Shown here: positions 19,475 to 28,562 of the stretch, piece after piece | Layout: the number at the start of each line of letters is the position of its first letter | How positions within the stretch are numbered: the first letter of the stretch is position 1 | DNA from: Cellulosimicrobium arenosum | GTDB taxonomy: Bacteria; Actinomycetota; Actinomycetes; Actinomycetales; Cellulomonadaceae | Direction: 5' to 3' | DNA: 51,848 nt | Assembly: GCF_014837295.1 (NCBI RefSeq) | Contig: NZ_JACYHB010000019.1 | Location: 1-51,848 of the forward strand | The notes under the pieces: generated by a model | Databases searched by the model: none | Seen by the model: the letters and a program-made list of their open reading frames with translations, nothing else | Told to the model about the DNA's origin: nothing | Position numbers and translations under genes: made by a program

Positions 19475-20740
19475 TCAGCCCGCGCCGCGGACCGCGGCGG
19501 ACAGGTCCGGGGCGAGGTCTCCGGACGGGGCGACGTCCACGTCGGGCACCCCGAGCCACGCACCGAGGACACGCAGCTCGGCGGCGAGCCGACCGGCCGT
19601 CGCGGTGCCGGCAGCCTGCTCTCGGTGCGCGGACAGGACGCGCAGCACCCCGTCCCGGCGGTCGGCCTTGAGGTCGACTCTCGCCGTGATGTCACCGTCC
19701 TCGAGGAACGGCAGCACGTAGTACCCGTGGACCCGCTTCGCTGCCGGCACGTAGATCTCGATCCGGTAGCGCACCCCGAAGAGCCGCTCGAGGCGCGTGC
19801 GCTCGAAGACCACCGGGTCGAACGGGTTGAGCAGCGTCGTCGCGGTCGCGTGACGCGGCAGCACCGCATCCGCGTGCAGGTACGTGGGCTCGTCCCAGCC
19901 GCGCACGGCGACCGGGCGCAGCGTGCCGGCGTCGACCAGCTCGGCCAGCGCGGTCCGCACGCCCGGGCCGCCGATGCGGAAGTAGTCCTTGAAGCAGCGC
20001 AGCGTCCCGACCCCGTGCGCGCGCGCGCCGATCTCCAGCAGCGCCCGCACCGCGTCGGCGTCCGCCACGGGCGGGAGCGCGAGCACCGCCGGCGGCAGGA
20101 CCCGGTCGGTGAGGTCGTAGCACCGCTCGAACGCCGCGTTGCGACGCGTCGAGGTGACCTCCCCGGTGAAGAACAGGAACTCGAGCGCCCGCTTGGCCAC
20201 GGTCCAGTTCCAGCCCCACCGGGACATGTCTCGAGGGTGCGAGCGCCCCTCGGCCTCGAGGATCGCGTGCACCTCGCTCGCGGTGACAGGTCCGCGCTCG
20301 GTCACGAGCCGACGGACGTCCTCGACCGCCGCCGAGTGGCTCATCTCGACCGAGCTGATCGATCCCCACGCCTCGGTGCGGTAGCGCCGGCGACGCCACT
20401 CGAGCAGCGGCCACGTGCTCGGCGGCACGTAGGACGCGACGTGGGCCCAGGTCTCGACCAGACGGCGGGGCGCACGGCCCGCGGCGCGGTCGAGCAGCCC
20501 CGTGTCGTAGGGACCGATCCGCGCGTAGAGCGGCATGAGGTGCGCGCGGGCGAGCACGTTCACGGAGTCGATCTGCAGCAGCCCCAGCCGGTCGATCACC
20601 CCCTGCACGTGCCGCATCGTGGGTGCGCCGGCCCGCGCCGCGCCGCCAGGGGAACCGAACGGCCGTGGCCGATGCAGTCCTTGGGCGGCGAGCGCGACGC
20701 GACGTGCCTGCGCGAGCGACATCGACTCGAGAGTGACCAC
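19475..20740 (-). CDS. YcaQ-type cross-link repair DNA glycosylase (HTH_42 family)
   Basis: The 421-residue protein belongs to the winged-helix HTH_42 superfamily that includes AlkZ and YcaQ (AlkX). The catalytic Q-x-D motif of the YcaQ branch is present at Q56-D58 ([14 protein letters not shown]). Further conserved parts are [41 protein letters not shown] and [20 protein letters not shown]. YcaQ-like enzymes unhook interstrand DNA cross-links made by alkylating agents. GTG 20740 lies 6 nt after CAGGAT, favouring it over ATG 20722. The family match is strong; the substrate is inferred. Confidence 0.88.
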   Translation of the reverse strand: MVTLESMSLAQARRVALAAQGLHRPRPFGSPGGAARAGAPTMRHVQGVIDRLGLLQIDSVNVLARAHLMPLYARIGPYDTGLLDRAAGRAPRRLVETWAHVASYVPPSTWPLLEWRRRRYRTEAWGSISSVEMSHSAAVEDVRRLVTERGPVTASEVHAILEAEGRSHPRDMSRWGWNWTVAKRALEFLFFTGEVTSTRRNAAFERCYDLTDRVLPPAVLALPPVADADAVRALLEIGARAHGVGTLRCFKDYFRIGGPGVRTALAELVDAGTLRPVAVRGWDEPTYLHADAVLPRHATATTLLNPFDPVVFERTRLERLFGVRYRIEIYVPAAKRVHGYYVLPFLEDGDITARVDLKADRRDGVLRVLSAHREQAAGTATAGRLAAELRVLGAWLGVPDVDVAPSGDLAPDLSAAVRGAG

Positions 20741-20746
20741 GTCCCG

Positions 20747-20752
20747 ATCCTG
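20747..20752 (-). promoter_or_regulatory. -10 element, leaderless glycosylase mRNA
   Basis: CAGGAT on the minus strand is followed by 6 nt and GTG 20740, identical in sequence and spacing to the comF start. Confidence 0.45.
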
Positions 20753-20862
20753 CCCCGGGCCACCCACACGGGCCCCACGCCCGCCCCCACCTCGTCCGGA
20801 GCGAGCACGCCGTACCTGACGCCGTAGGACGCCTACCTGGCGACCTACGCGTCAGACCGAGG

Positions 20863-21525
20863 TCAGGCGGACTTCTCGACCTTCTGCTCGGCGCAGTCGC
20901 ACGCCGTGTCGAGCGCGACGACGCCGTACGTCCACCCGCGCCGACGGTAGGCGACGGACGGTCGCGAGGTCTCGACGTCGACGAAGAGGTAGAAGTCGTG
21001 CCCGACCATCTCCATCTCGTACAGAGCGTCGTCCATCGTCATGGGCTCGGCGGAGTGGAGCTTCTGCCGGATCACGATCGGGGAGTCCCCGTCCCCGATC
21101 GTCGTCTCGACGGCCTCGCCGGGGTGGCTCGGCGTCGTCGGCGCGGGCGGCTCCGGTGCACCGTGCTCGGCCGGGTCGAACGGCCGGACGTCGACCGGGG
21201 GCGTCACCGTGTGGTTGCGGTGGTGGTCCTTGCGCCGGTCACGTGCCCGGCGCAGCCGCTCCGCCAGCTTCTCCATCGCGAGGTCGAGGGCTCCGAACCG
21301 GTCGTCCGCAGCGGCCTCCGCCCGGACCACGGGCCCCTTCGCCCGCACGGTCAGCTCGACGCGCTCGCGGACCCCGGAGAGCCTCGGGTTGTTCTCGTGC
21401 GTCACCTCGACGTCCACGCGCTGTGCGCTGGGCGAGAGCTGCTGGACCTTGGCGAGCTTGTCCTCCGCGTGACGGCGGAACCGGTCCGCCACCTCCGTGT
21501 GCCTGCCGACGACGACGATCTCCAT
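20863..21525 (-). CDS. hpf: Long-form ribosome hibernation promoting factor
   Basis: The 220-residue protein has an N-terminal S30AE fold (MEIVVVGRHTEVADRFRRHA, then KLAERLRRARDRRKDHHRNH). A charged linker leads to the C-terminal dimerisation domain (MTMDDALYEMEMVGHDFYLF, then SVAYRRRGWTYGVVALD). The length marks it as long HPF, which alone forms 100S dimers of inactive 70S ribosomes. GGAGG lies 6 nt before the ATG. The 196-bp upstream gap carries a hairpin and a TAGGCT -10-like box overlapping the comF stop, so it likely has a long leader. Confidence 0.96.
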   Translation of the reverse strand: MEIVVVGRHTEVADRFRRHAEDKLAKVQQLSPSAQRVDVEVTHENNPRLSGVRERVELTVRAKGPVVRAEAAADDRFGALDLAMEKLAERLRRARDRRKDHHRNHTVTPPVDVRPFDPAEHGAPEPPAPTTPSHPGEAVETTIGDGDSPIVIRQKLHSAEPMTMDDALYEMEMVGHDFYLFVDVETSRPSVAYRRRGWTYGVVALDTACDCAEQKVEKSA

Positions 21526-21591
21526 GTGAGCCTCCGCGTTGGGGTGTACGGGACCCGGCCGTCGAGCCGAGCCCGGTCCGAATGAGTGCGG

Positions 21592-21610
21592 GGCACCCGC
21601 GCCGGGTGCC
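21592..21610 (-). terminator. Hairpin in the comF-hpf gap
   Basis: An 8-bp stem (GGCACCCG pairing with CGGGTGCC, 3-nt loop) lies downstream of comF and within the possible hpf leader. It could terminate comF transcription or act in the hpf leader. Confidence 0.4.
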
Positions 21611-21721
21611 GGTGGTCCACCACCTCCCCGCGACAGCCGTGTCACGGTGTCGCGCTCGGTTCGCTCGCGCGGCGACGGGCACAGGTGTCCTGGGCTCCCG
21701 CACGTCCGCGGCGACTGGTCC

Positions 21722-22579
21722 TCAGCCTAACCCTGACCCTCGGGTGTCGGCAGCACCAACGACAGGTGAACCGACCGGGCCGCCCGCGACGAGCTCGTCC
21801 TGCCCGCGGACGCCTCGGGGTGGCGGCGTCGCCACCAGCACGAAGGCCCCGAGCACCGCGAGCCCGGCACCGTTGAGGGCTCGCTCGCACGCGGCGACCG
21901 TCGCGCCGGTCGTGAGCACGTCGTCCACGACGACGCACGCCGCACGCTCGCGCACGCGTGGCTCCGCCCGGACACGACGTCCCGGCCGGACGGCCGTCAG
22001 CCGGGTCCCCCGACCGCGCGACCCCTGGCCGACCTGGTCGCGCGCCGGGCCGTCCCGCACGAGCACCCGAGCGGTGCGTGCGCGGCAGCCCGCCGAGCGC
22101 AGCCCGTCGACGAACGCGTCGGCGAGCACCACCACGGGTTCGCGGCCGCGGGCCCGGCGAGCCCCCAGGGAGGACGGCGCGGGCACCACCCGCACCTCGC
22201 CGTCGCGGCCGGCCGCGGGTCCGGCCGCGGCGCGCAGCAGCGGCGCCAGCTCGCGGCCCGCCGCACGCACCGCGGCACGCAGGGGTCGATCGAGGTCGGC
22301 CCTCCCCCGGTCCTTCCAGGCCACGACCACCTCGCGCAGCGGACCCGCGTACGACGCCAGCGTCCACACCGGCAGCGGCGCCAGACCGTCCAGCCGGTCG
22401 AGCCGCGGAGCACCGTCCTCGGCGCGCCGCGGCGGTCCTCCCAGGGGAGCCAGGCACGGGTCGCACCACGCGACGTCGGGCAGGTCGCAGCCCGGGCAGG
22501 AGACGGGCACGACGAGACGCGCCACGTCGCGCACAGCACGCTCGACGACGGCCCACGCTGCAGGACGAGCACCACGCAC
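21722..22579 (-). CDS. ComF family phosphoribosyltransferase-like protein
   Basis: The 285-residue protein has an N-terminal four-cysteine zinc ribbon (SCPGCDLPDVAWCDPC) and a phosphoribosyltransferase fold. The PRPP loop is CVVVDDVLTTGATVAACERA. The conserved ASYAGPLREVVVAWKDRGR segment of ComF lies between them. ComF proteins are needed for DNA uptake in naturally competent species, but the biochemical role is not firmly known. GTG 22579 is chosen because CAGGAT is 6 nt upstream; GTG 22612 would add 11 residues. It follows lpqB on the same strand. Confidence 0.88.
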   Translation of the reverse strand: MRGARPAAWAVVERAVRDVARLVVPVSCPGCDLPDVAWCDPCLAPLGGPPRRAEDGAPRLDRLDGLAPLPVWTLASYAGPLREVVVAWKDRGRADLDRPLRAAVRAAGRELAPLLRAAAGPAAGRDGEVRVVPAPSSLGARRARGREPVVVLADAFVDGLRSAGCRARTARVLVRDGPARDQVGQGSRGRGTRLTAVRPGRRVRAEPRVRERAACVVVDDVLTTGATVAACERALNGAGLAVLGAFVLVATPPPRGVRGQDELVAGGPVGSPVVGAADTRGSGLG

Positions 22580-22585
22580 CCACCC

Positions 22586-22591
22586 ATCCTG
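22586..22591 (-). promoter_or_regulatory. -10 element, leaderless comF mRNA
   Basis: CAGGAT on the minus strand, 6 nt, then GTG 22579; no Shine-Dalgarno sequence. Confidence 0.45.
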
Positions 22592-22711
22592 GACCGGGCG
22601 CCGCGGACGCACCGCCGCGGCACCCGGACGCTGTGGACGACGCCGTGCAGCGACCGTCCTGGGGAAGTCTGGGGAAGCCTGTGGAAGCCCAGACGAGCCG
22701 CGGTCCCCGGA

Positions 22712-24481
22712 TCAGCCGGGGTAGGTCGGCAGGACGACGTCCGTGGCGACCCGCGTCCAGAGCGTCGAGCTCCCTGCGGAGTACAGGCTGCGGTCTCCCG
22801 TGCCGAGCAGCACGGACGAGACGCCGGGACCGGCCGCGAGCCAGTCGGCGTCCTCCAGCGGTGACGCCTGGCGCGTGGGCCCGCCGACGGGCACGAGCTG
22901 CAGGCGTGGCGACACGTCGGTCGCGGTGCGGCCCAGCACCCCCAGCAGCGCCGTGTCCGTCCACATGACCTGGGACGCGCTGGTCACGGGCTGCCCGACG
23001 CGCACCGGGTCGGACACCTGGACGGGCAGCCCCGACTCGTCGCGCACGACGCCGGCGACATCGACCCGCACGCTCGTGCCGGACGTGCTCACGACGGCGA
23101 GGCGGGCGCCGTCGGGCGCCACGCGGACGCTGACGGCCCGGCGCTCCTCGAGCCACGGGACGGGGACCGTCGCACTCACCTCACCGTCGAGGGAGACCAC
23201 CTCCAACGACCCGCCCTGCACCGCCGGCCCGCTCCACACGAGGCCGAACCGGTCGATGCCGGGCGCCAGCAGCCCCTCGCCCTCGAGCAGCACGACACTG
23301 TCGGAACCGTCGTGGGGCGCCGTCACGAGCCGGTCGGTGCCGTCGCGCACGACGAAGGTCGAACCGGACGACGACCCGCGGAACGCGAGGGCCGTGGGGT
23401 CCAGGCCGGCCAGGGGTGCGACGCCCTCGACCGGTTCGGTGCTCCTGCCCTCGAGCGTGGAGACGTCGTCGCCGACCAGGACGACGGGGTCGTCGGGCGT
23501 GACCGCGGGGCCGATGTCGGGTGTCGGGCCCGCGGCGAGCGGAGCACTGCCCACGGACAGCTGGACGACCGGCCGCGCAGGATCGGCGAGGGACGCCTCG
23601 AGCTGGGCCACGAGCATGCCCCGGTCGGTCGTCGACATGGCGGACGCCGCGTCGGTGAGGGGCACGACGACGGGCCCCGTGTCGGCCACGGTCACCGAGT
23701 CGATGCTCAGGCCGATGCCTTCCGGGGTGGCGGTCGTGACCGCCCCGCTGAGCCACTCGGCGGGGCCGGCGAGCGTCTCGCGCACCGCGAGCGTCTGCCA
23801 GTTGCGCCCCGGGAACCAGCGCTCGTCGGGCACGAGGTAGCGGCGGTCTGCGGTCGGGAAGTAGAGGTCGGTCGCGCGGTACGTCCGGTCGAAGTTCGTG
23901 CGCGTGATCGCCAGCCCGTCGTCGGTGGTCTCGATGCGCCACTGCCCGTCGCTGTCGCGCGCGAGCTCGTAGACGAGCTCGGTGGTGCTGCCGGGCAGCT
24001 GCTCGGTGTACACGCCCCGCGCGTCGACCACCCCGACGAGCTCGGCGGTGGCGCGCACCGTCGCGGTGTCCGCGTCGGCCGCCGAGTCGTCCACGTCGAA
24101 CGTCGGCTCCGTCGCGAGGACCGCCACCTGGGCGAGCGGGCTCCACGACGAGGCCGACGCCGGCGTGAGGAACTCGGTCGCGACGTCGAACGTCCCCGTC
24201 GCGCCCGAGACCTGGGCCGCGAGGAAGCCCTGGACGATCTGGTCGGGGGGCGCGTCCTGGCGTGGCGAGTTCGCCTGCAGGAACACCGGCCCGGGTGCCG
24301 CGACGACGGCCTCGCCCTCCATCACGGGGCCGGACGTCGGGATCGCGGCGCACGCACCGAGGACCGTCGCGCACACCACCACGACGACGGCGAGGACGAC
24401 CCGGCGGACCGGCCGCGTCGTCGGCGGCGATCCGGTGCGCGCGGTCGTGCGCGACGTCGCGCGGTCGCGGTCGTGGCTCAT
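22712..24481 (-). CDS. lpqB: Lipoprotein LpqB
   Basis: The 589-residue protein starts with an N-terminal lipoprotein signal ending in the lipobox LGAC (TVLGACAAIPTSGPVMEG). A GerMN domain follows in the middle and a C-terminal beta-propeller domain beyond it. LpqB binds the extracytoplasmic part of MtrB and modulates MtrAB signalling, linking it to envelope and division control. The start overlaps the mtrB stop (ATGA), as in other actinobacteria. Residues before ATG 24481 in the open frame are antisense or mtrB shadow. Confidence 0.96.
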   Translation of the reverse strand: MSHDRDRATSRTTARTGSPPTTRPVRRVVLAVVVVVCATVLGACAAIPTSGPVMEGEAVVAAPGPVFLQANSPRQDAPPDQIVQGFLAAQVSGATGTFDVATEFLTPASASSWSPLAQVAVLATEPTFDVDDSAADADTATVRATAELVGVVDARGVYTEQLPGSTTELVYELARDSDGQWRIETTDDGLAITRTNFDRTYRATDLYFPTADRRYLVPDERWFPGRNWQTLAVRETLAGPAEWLSGAVTTATPEGIGLSIDSVTVADTGPVVVPLTDAASAMSTTDRGMLVAQLEASLADPARPVVQLSVGSAPLAAGPTPDIGPAVTPDDPVVLVGDDVSTLEGRSTEPVEGVAPLAGLDPTALAFRGSSSGSTFVVRDGTDRLVTAPHDGSDSVVLLEGEGLLAPGIDRFGLVWSGPAVQGGSLEVVSLDGEVSATVPVPWLEERRAVSVRVAPDGARLAVVSTSGTSVRVDVAGVVRDESGLPVQVSDPVRVGQPVTSASQVMWTDTALLGVLGRTATDVSPRLQLVPVGGPTRQASPLEDADWLAAGPGVSSVLLGTGDRSLYSAGSSTLWTRVATDVVLPTYPG

Positions 24482-26289
24482 CGGTCCTCCTCCGCGGGGT
24501 CGGTCGCGGTCCCCGGGACGCGTGCGCCGGCGACCGGGACGACCGGGAGCTCGCCCGTCAGGGCCGGCAGCCCGGCCGGGTCGACCGTACCGTCCACGTC
24601 CTCGGTCACGGCGGCGGCGGACGACCCGTCCCACTCGTGGGCCAGGCCGCGCCCCGCGGACGCCTCCGTGACCAGCGGCAGCGGCGAGGACCGGAGCTGG
24701 ATGCCGGCCCGCCGCGGCAGCGTCAGGCGGAAGCTCGCTCCCCGGCCCGGTCGTCCCCACGCCTCGAGCCAGCCGCCGTGCAGGTGCGCGTCCTCGAGCG
24801 AGATCGCGAGCCCGAGCCCGGTACCGCCGGTCGTCCGGGCGCGGGCCGGGTCCGCACGCCAGAAGCGGTCGAACACGTGCTCCACGTCGTGCGGGGTCAT
24901 CCCGACGCCGTGGTCGCGCACGACGACGGCGACCGCGTGCCCGTCCCCCTCGACGGTCACCTCCACCGGATGGTCCTCGGCGTGCTCGATCGCGTTGACC
25001 AGGAGGTTGCGGACGATGCGCTCGACCCGACGCGGGTCGACGTCGGCGGTCAGCCGCTCGTCCGCCAGGTGCACCGACAACCACACGCCCTTGCGCTCCG
25101 AGAGCGGCGCGGCGTGCTCGACCGCGGCCAGGACGACGTCGCGCACGTCGCGCCGCTCGGCCTCGAGAGCGGCGGCCCCCGCGTCGAACCTGCTGATCTC
25201 GAGCAGGTCGGCCAGCAGGTCCTCGAACCGGTCGAGCTGGGCCTGCAGGAGCTCCGTGGAGCGCCGGGACACCGGGTCGAACTCGTCGCGCGAGGTGTAC
25301 AGGACCTCGGACGCCATGCGGACCGTGGTCAGCGGCGTGCGCAGCTCGTGCGACACGTCGGACACGAAGCGCCGCTGCAGCATCGACAGCTCCTCCATGC
25401 GCCCGATCTGCTCCTGGAGGCTCTGGGCCATCTCGTTGAGGGTCCGTGCGAGGGAGGCCATCTCGTCATGACCCTTGACGGGCAGCCGCTCGTCGAGGTG
25501 ACCGTCCGCGAGGCGCTCCGCGACGCGGGCCGCCCCGCGCACCGGCTGGACCACCTGGCGGGTGACGATGGCCGTGATCCCCGCCAGGAGGGCGAGCATG
25601 ATCAGCGCGCCGACGAGCAGGACCGACTGCAGGAAGCCGAGTGTCTCCTGATCCGCCTCCAGGTCGTAGAGGTAGTAGAGCTCGTACGTGCCGGCGACCG
25701 GCACCTCGACGGTCGACCCGACGACGACGCCCGGCACGACCTCCGTGCCAGGGGCGTCGGGGTCCGGGATCGCGACCGGCTGGAGCTGCTGGGCGCCGTC
25801 GGCCGCGATCGTCGCCGCACGCATCTCCGGGGACACGAGCTGCGCGAGCTCGCGGTTGGACGACACGTCGAGCACGACGTACGGCTCGCCCTGAGCGCGC
25901 CAGAGGAACACCTCGCGCGAGGCGGAACCGCTCGACTGGAGCATCTCGTTGAGGTCGTACAGCAACGACTGGGCCTCGGACGCCGTCGCGGCAGGTGACG
26001 CGTCGAGGGTCCGGCGGGCCTGGGCCGTGGACTGTGCGCTCTCGAGGTCGATCTCCGCGATCCGGCGGTCGAACAGCCCGTCGCGCATCGAGTCCGACAG
26101 GTACGCCCCGAGCGCGGCGACCGCCACGACGCCGACCACGAGCACCGACGACACGACGCGCAGCTGCATCGAGGAGCGCCAGCGCCACACGCTCTGTCGT
26201 ACCAGCACCCGCACGCGGCGTCGCGCCCGGCGCAGGGCCGCGCGACCGCGGCCCAGGACCGTGCGCCAGCCCGCGCCGTGCTCGCTCAC
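24478..26289 (-). CDS. mtrB: Sensor histidine kinase MtrB
   Basis: The 603-residue kinase has an N-terminal basic stretch, a first transmembrane helix (about residues 43-63), a roughly 160-residue extracytoplasmic sensor, a second helix (LLVGALIMLALLAGITAIV) and a HAMP domain. The H-box FVSDVSHELRTPLTTVRMAS lies at about residue 312; the N (VNAIEHAEDH), G1 and G2 boxes follow. A roughly 100-residue acidic tail ends the protein. It phosphorylates MtrA and controls cell-wall metabolism and osmotic responses. GTG 26289 overlaps the mtrA stop (GTGA). Confidence 0.97.
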   Translation of the reverse strand: MSEHGAGWRTVLGRGRAALRRARRRVRVLVRQSVWRWRSSMQLRVVSSVLVVGVVAVAALGAYLSDSMRDGLFDRRIAEIDLESAQSTAQARRTLDASPAATASEAQSLLYDLNEMLQSSGSASREVFLWRAQGEPYVVLDVSSNRELAQLVSPEMRAATIAADGAQQLQPVAIPDPDAPGTEVVPGVVVGSTVEVPVAGTYELYYLYDLEADQETLGFLQSVLLVGALIMLALLAGITAIVTRQVVQPVRGAARVAERLADGHLDERLPVKGHDEMASLARTLNEMAQSLQEQIGRMEELSMLQRRFVSDVSHELRTPLTTVRMASEVLYTSRDEFDPVSRRSTELLQAQLDRFEDLLADLLEISRFDAGAAALEAERRDVRDVVLAAVEHAAPLSERKGVWLSVHLADERLTADVDPRRVERIVRNLLVNAIEHAEDHPVEVTVEGDGHAVAVVVRDHGVGMTPHDVEHVFDRFWRADPARARTTGGTGLGLAISLEDAHLHGGWLEAWGRPGRGASFRLTLPRRAGIQLRSSPLPLVTEASAGRGLAHEWDGSSAAAVTEDVDGTVDPAGLPALTGELPVVPVAGARVPGTATDPAEEDR

Positions 26290-26969
26290 GTGCGCGCCGC
26301 GCCCGCCTTGTACCCGACGCCGCGGACGGTCAGGACGATCTCGGGGTTCTCCGGGTCGTGCTCGATCTTGGACCGCAGGCGCTGGACGTGGACGTTGACC
26401 AGCCGCGTGTCCGCGGCGTGGCGGTAGCCCCACACCTTCTCGAGCAGGACCTCTCGCGTGAAGACCTGCCAGGGCTTGCGCGCGAGCGCGACGAGGAGGT
26501 CGAACTCGAGCGGCGTGAGCGCGATCGCCTCACCGTCGCGGGTCACGCGGTGGCCGGTCACGTCGATCTCGACGTCGCCGACCCCGATGTGCTCGGGCGC
26601 GGGCTCGTCGCTGCGGCGCAGCCGCGCCCGGATCCGTGCGACGAGCTCCTTGGGCTTGAACGGCTTGGAGATGTAGTCGTCCGCGCCCGACTCGAGACCG
26701 AGGACGACGTCGACCGTGTCGCTCTTCGCCGTGAGCATGATGACCGGGACACCGGACTCCGCCCGGATGAGGCGGCACACCTCGGTCCCGTCCTTGCCCG
26801 GCAGCATGAGGTCCAGCAGGACGAGGTCCGGCTGCGTGCTGCGGAACGCCTCCAGGGCACGGTCCCCGTCCTCGCAGAAGACCGGATCGAAGCCCTCGGA
26901 GCGCAGCACGATGCCGATCATCTCGGCCAGGGCGGTGTCGTCGTCGACCACGAGCACTCGAACCTTCAT
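26286..26969 (-). CDS. mtrA: Response regulator MtrA
   Basis: This 227-residue OmpR-family regulator has receiver motifs VVDDD, phosphoacceptor D53 in LLDLMLPGKDG and LTAKSD. The winged helix carries LTPLEFDLLVALARKPWQVF and VNVHVQRLRSKIEHDPENPE. MtrA is essential or central in actinobacteria and governs peptidoglycan remodelling, replication and compatible-solute genes. The ATG lies 6 nt after CATCAT, suggesting a leaderless operon transcript for mtrA-mtrB-lpqB, which are joined by 4-nt overlaps. Confidence 0.98.
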   Translation of the reverse strand: MKVRVLVVDDDTALAEMIGIVLRSEGFDPVFCEDGDRALEAFRSTQPDLVLLDLMLPGKDGTEVCRLIRAESGVPVIMLTAKSDTVDVVLGLESGADDYISKPFKPKELVARIRARLRRSDEPAPEHIGVGDVEIDVTGHRVTRDGEAIALTPLEFDLLVALARKPWQVFTREVLLEKVWGYRHAADTRLVNVHVQRLRSKIEHDPENPEIVLTVRGVGYKAGAART

Positions 26970-26975
26970 GCGGAC

Positions 26976-26981
26976 ATGATG
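26976..26981 (-). promoter_or_regulatory. -10-like element of the mtrAB-lpqB operon
   Basis: CATCAT on the minus strand is followed by 6 nt and ATG 26969. The hexamer is weaker than the others in the window but the spacing is identical. Confidence 0.35.
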
Positions 26982-27061
26982 CCATCGCACGCGGCGGGCA
27001 CCCGCGCCGTCACGCCGTCGGTGCGGGTGAAGCGGTCCCGCGCGGGCCCCGGGCCTCGTAC

Positions 27062-27067
27062 TAGGGT
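27062..27067 (+). promoter_or_regulatory. -10 element of the MoxR/DUF58 operon
   Basis: TAGGGT, extended as TACTAGGGT, lies 64 bp before ATG 27132 and would give a leader of about 58 nt. It is the only clear promoter before the five-gene operon. Confidence 0.5.
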
Positions 27068-27131
27068 GGCCTCGCCAGCGGGCCGAGACCCGGGACCGAC
27101 GCAGGACCGACCGACAGCGGGGACAGGAACG

Positions 27132-28562
27132 ATGAGCACACCCGACCCGTCCGACACCACGGACGAGTCCGCCCGCACCCCTCAGGGCGGGCGGGGCGGC
27201 CAGGGGGCCACCGACCCCACGAGCGCACCGGCGGGGCCCGGGCCCGACGGCGGCTGGGGCCAGCCCTCGTTCGGGACGCCCGGGTACGGACCGGCGTCGT
27301 CCCCGGGCGCCCCGCCGCCCCCGGCCACGCAGGACCGGCCCGTCGACCCCCAGCAGCCGCACCGTCCGCCGCCGCGCTACGGCCAGTACGCCTCGGGGCA
27401 GGGCCAGTCAGCACCCGCAGCACCCGCAGCACCGGCGTCACCACCCGCGTACGGGCAGCCGCAGTACGGGCAGCCCCCCGCCCAGCAGCACGGGCAGCCT
27501 TCGGCCCCGCAGTACGGGCAGGGCCAGTACGGGCAGGGTCAGTACGGGCAGCAGGGTCAGTACGGGCAGGGCCAGTACGGAGGCCCGGGAGTCGCTCCCG
27601 CGGGGTTCGCGGGCGCCCCCTTCGCCCCGCCGGTCAACAAGCCGGGCATCGTCCCGCTGCGCCCGCTGACGCTCGGCGAGATCTTCGACGGGGCGTTCGG
27701 GGCGATCCGGCACAACCCGCGGGTGATGCTCGGGATGAGCACGCTCGTGGTGGTCGCGGCGACGATCGTCGGCGCACTGCTCGGCTACGCGTTCTCGGGC
27801 TACGTCGCCGACGCGTTCCTCTCCATGCCGACGGAGGCCGGCCTCGGCGGGATGGAGAGCGAGTTCGCGACCCTCTACTCGACCACGATCGGCACCGGCC
27901 TGACCACCGCCCTGGCCACGCCGATCGTCAGCGGGCTGCTGACGGTCTCGATCGGCCAGTCCGTGATCGGGCGTCGGGCGAGCGTGCACGAGGTCTGGAG
28001 CCAGGTCGGAAGCCGTGCGTGGTTCCTCATCGGCTGGGCCCTGCTCCAGTCGCTCGCGTTCGGCGTCCTCATCGTGGTCGTCGTGGTCGTGGCCGTCGCG
28101 GGCTTCGCCGTCGACCCTGCTCTCGGCGGCATCCTGACCCTCGTGGGCATCCCGGCCTACCTGGCCGCGGTGATCTGGCTCGGAGCCCGCACGGGTCTCG
28201 TCCCTCCCGCGCTCGCGCTCGAGGGCAAGCCGTTCTGGCAGACCGTCGCGCGCGCGTGGCGCCTGACGCGCGGCTCGTTCTGGCGGCTCGTCGGGATCTA
28301 CGCCCTCGCGTACGTCGCGATGTACATCGTCTCCCAGATCGTCGTCACCCCGTTCAGCCTCGTCGGCGTGGTCGCGCTCACCGGGGGGCAGGCATTCGTC
28401 GGGAGCCTCGTCGTGACCCTGGGGGCTGCGGTCGCGACGATCGTGATGTCGCTCTTCCTCGGGAGCGTCGTCGCGCTGCTGTACATCGACCTGCGGATGC
28501 GTCGCGAGGGCCTCGACGTCGAGCTCGCCGCCGCCGCGGCGAGCGAGCAGCGCCCCGCATGA
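27132..28562 (+). CDS. Polytopic membrane protein with Q/G/Y-rich N-terminal region
   Basis: In this 476-residue protein residues 1-165 are a disordered Pro/Gly/Gln/Tyr region with repeated YGQ and YGQGQ units. From about 170 (PLRPLTLGEIFDGAFGAIRH) a six-helix membrane domain begins that matches the membrane domain of glycerophosphodiester phosphodiesterase-like proteins; the catalytic domain is absent. It heads the operon with DUF4129, DUF4350, MoxR and DUF58 genes, overlapping the next gene by ATGA. A start at ATG 27132 fits AGGAAC just upstream. Probable role: partner of the MoxR-DUF58 envelope system; molecular activity unknown. Confidence 0.85.
   Translation: MSTPDPSDTTDESARTPQGGRGGQGATDPTSAPAGPGPDGGWGQPSFGTPGYGPASSPGAPPPPATQDRPVDPQQPHRPPPRYGQYASGQGQSAPAAPAAPASPPAYGQPQYGQPPAQQHGQPSAPQYGQGQYGQGQYGQQGQYGQGQYGGPGVAPAGFAGAPFAPPVNKPGIVPLRPLTLGEIFDGAFGAIRHNPRVMLGMSTLVVVAATIVGALLGYAFSGYVADAFLSMPTEAGLGGMESEFATLYSTTIGTGLTTALATPIVSGLLTVSIGQSVIGRRASVHEVWSQVGSRAWFLIGWALLQSLAFGVLIVVVVVVAVAGFAVDPALGGILTLVGIPAYLAAVIWLGARTGLVPPALALEGKPFWQTVARAWRLTRGSFWRLVGIYALAYVAMYIVSQIVVTPFSLVGVVALTGGQAFVGSLVVTLGAAVATIVMSLFLGSVVALLYIDLRMRREGLDVELAAAAASEQRPA
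27440..27590 (+). repeat. In-frame short repeats encoding YGQ units
   Basis: Units of 12-15 bp such as CAGTACGGGCAGGGC recur many times with few differences and encode the low-complexity segment of the membrane protein. Confidence 0.85.

Noticed and set aside
27440-27590. Possible CRISPR-like array of short repeats
   Set aside because: Units are in frame, lack unique spacers and encode YGQ-type peptide repeats. The same reasoning excludes 16527-16690.
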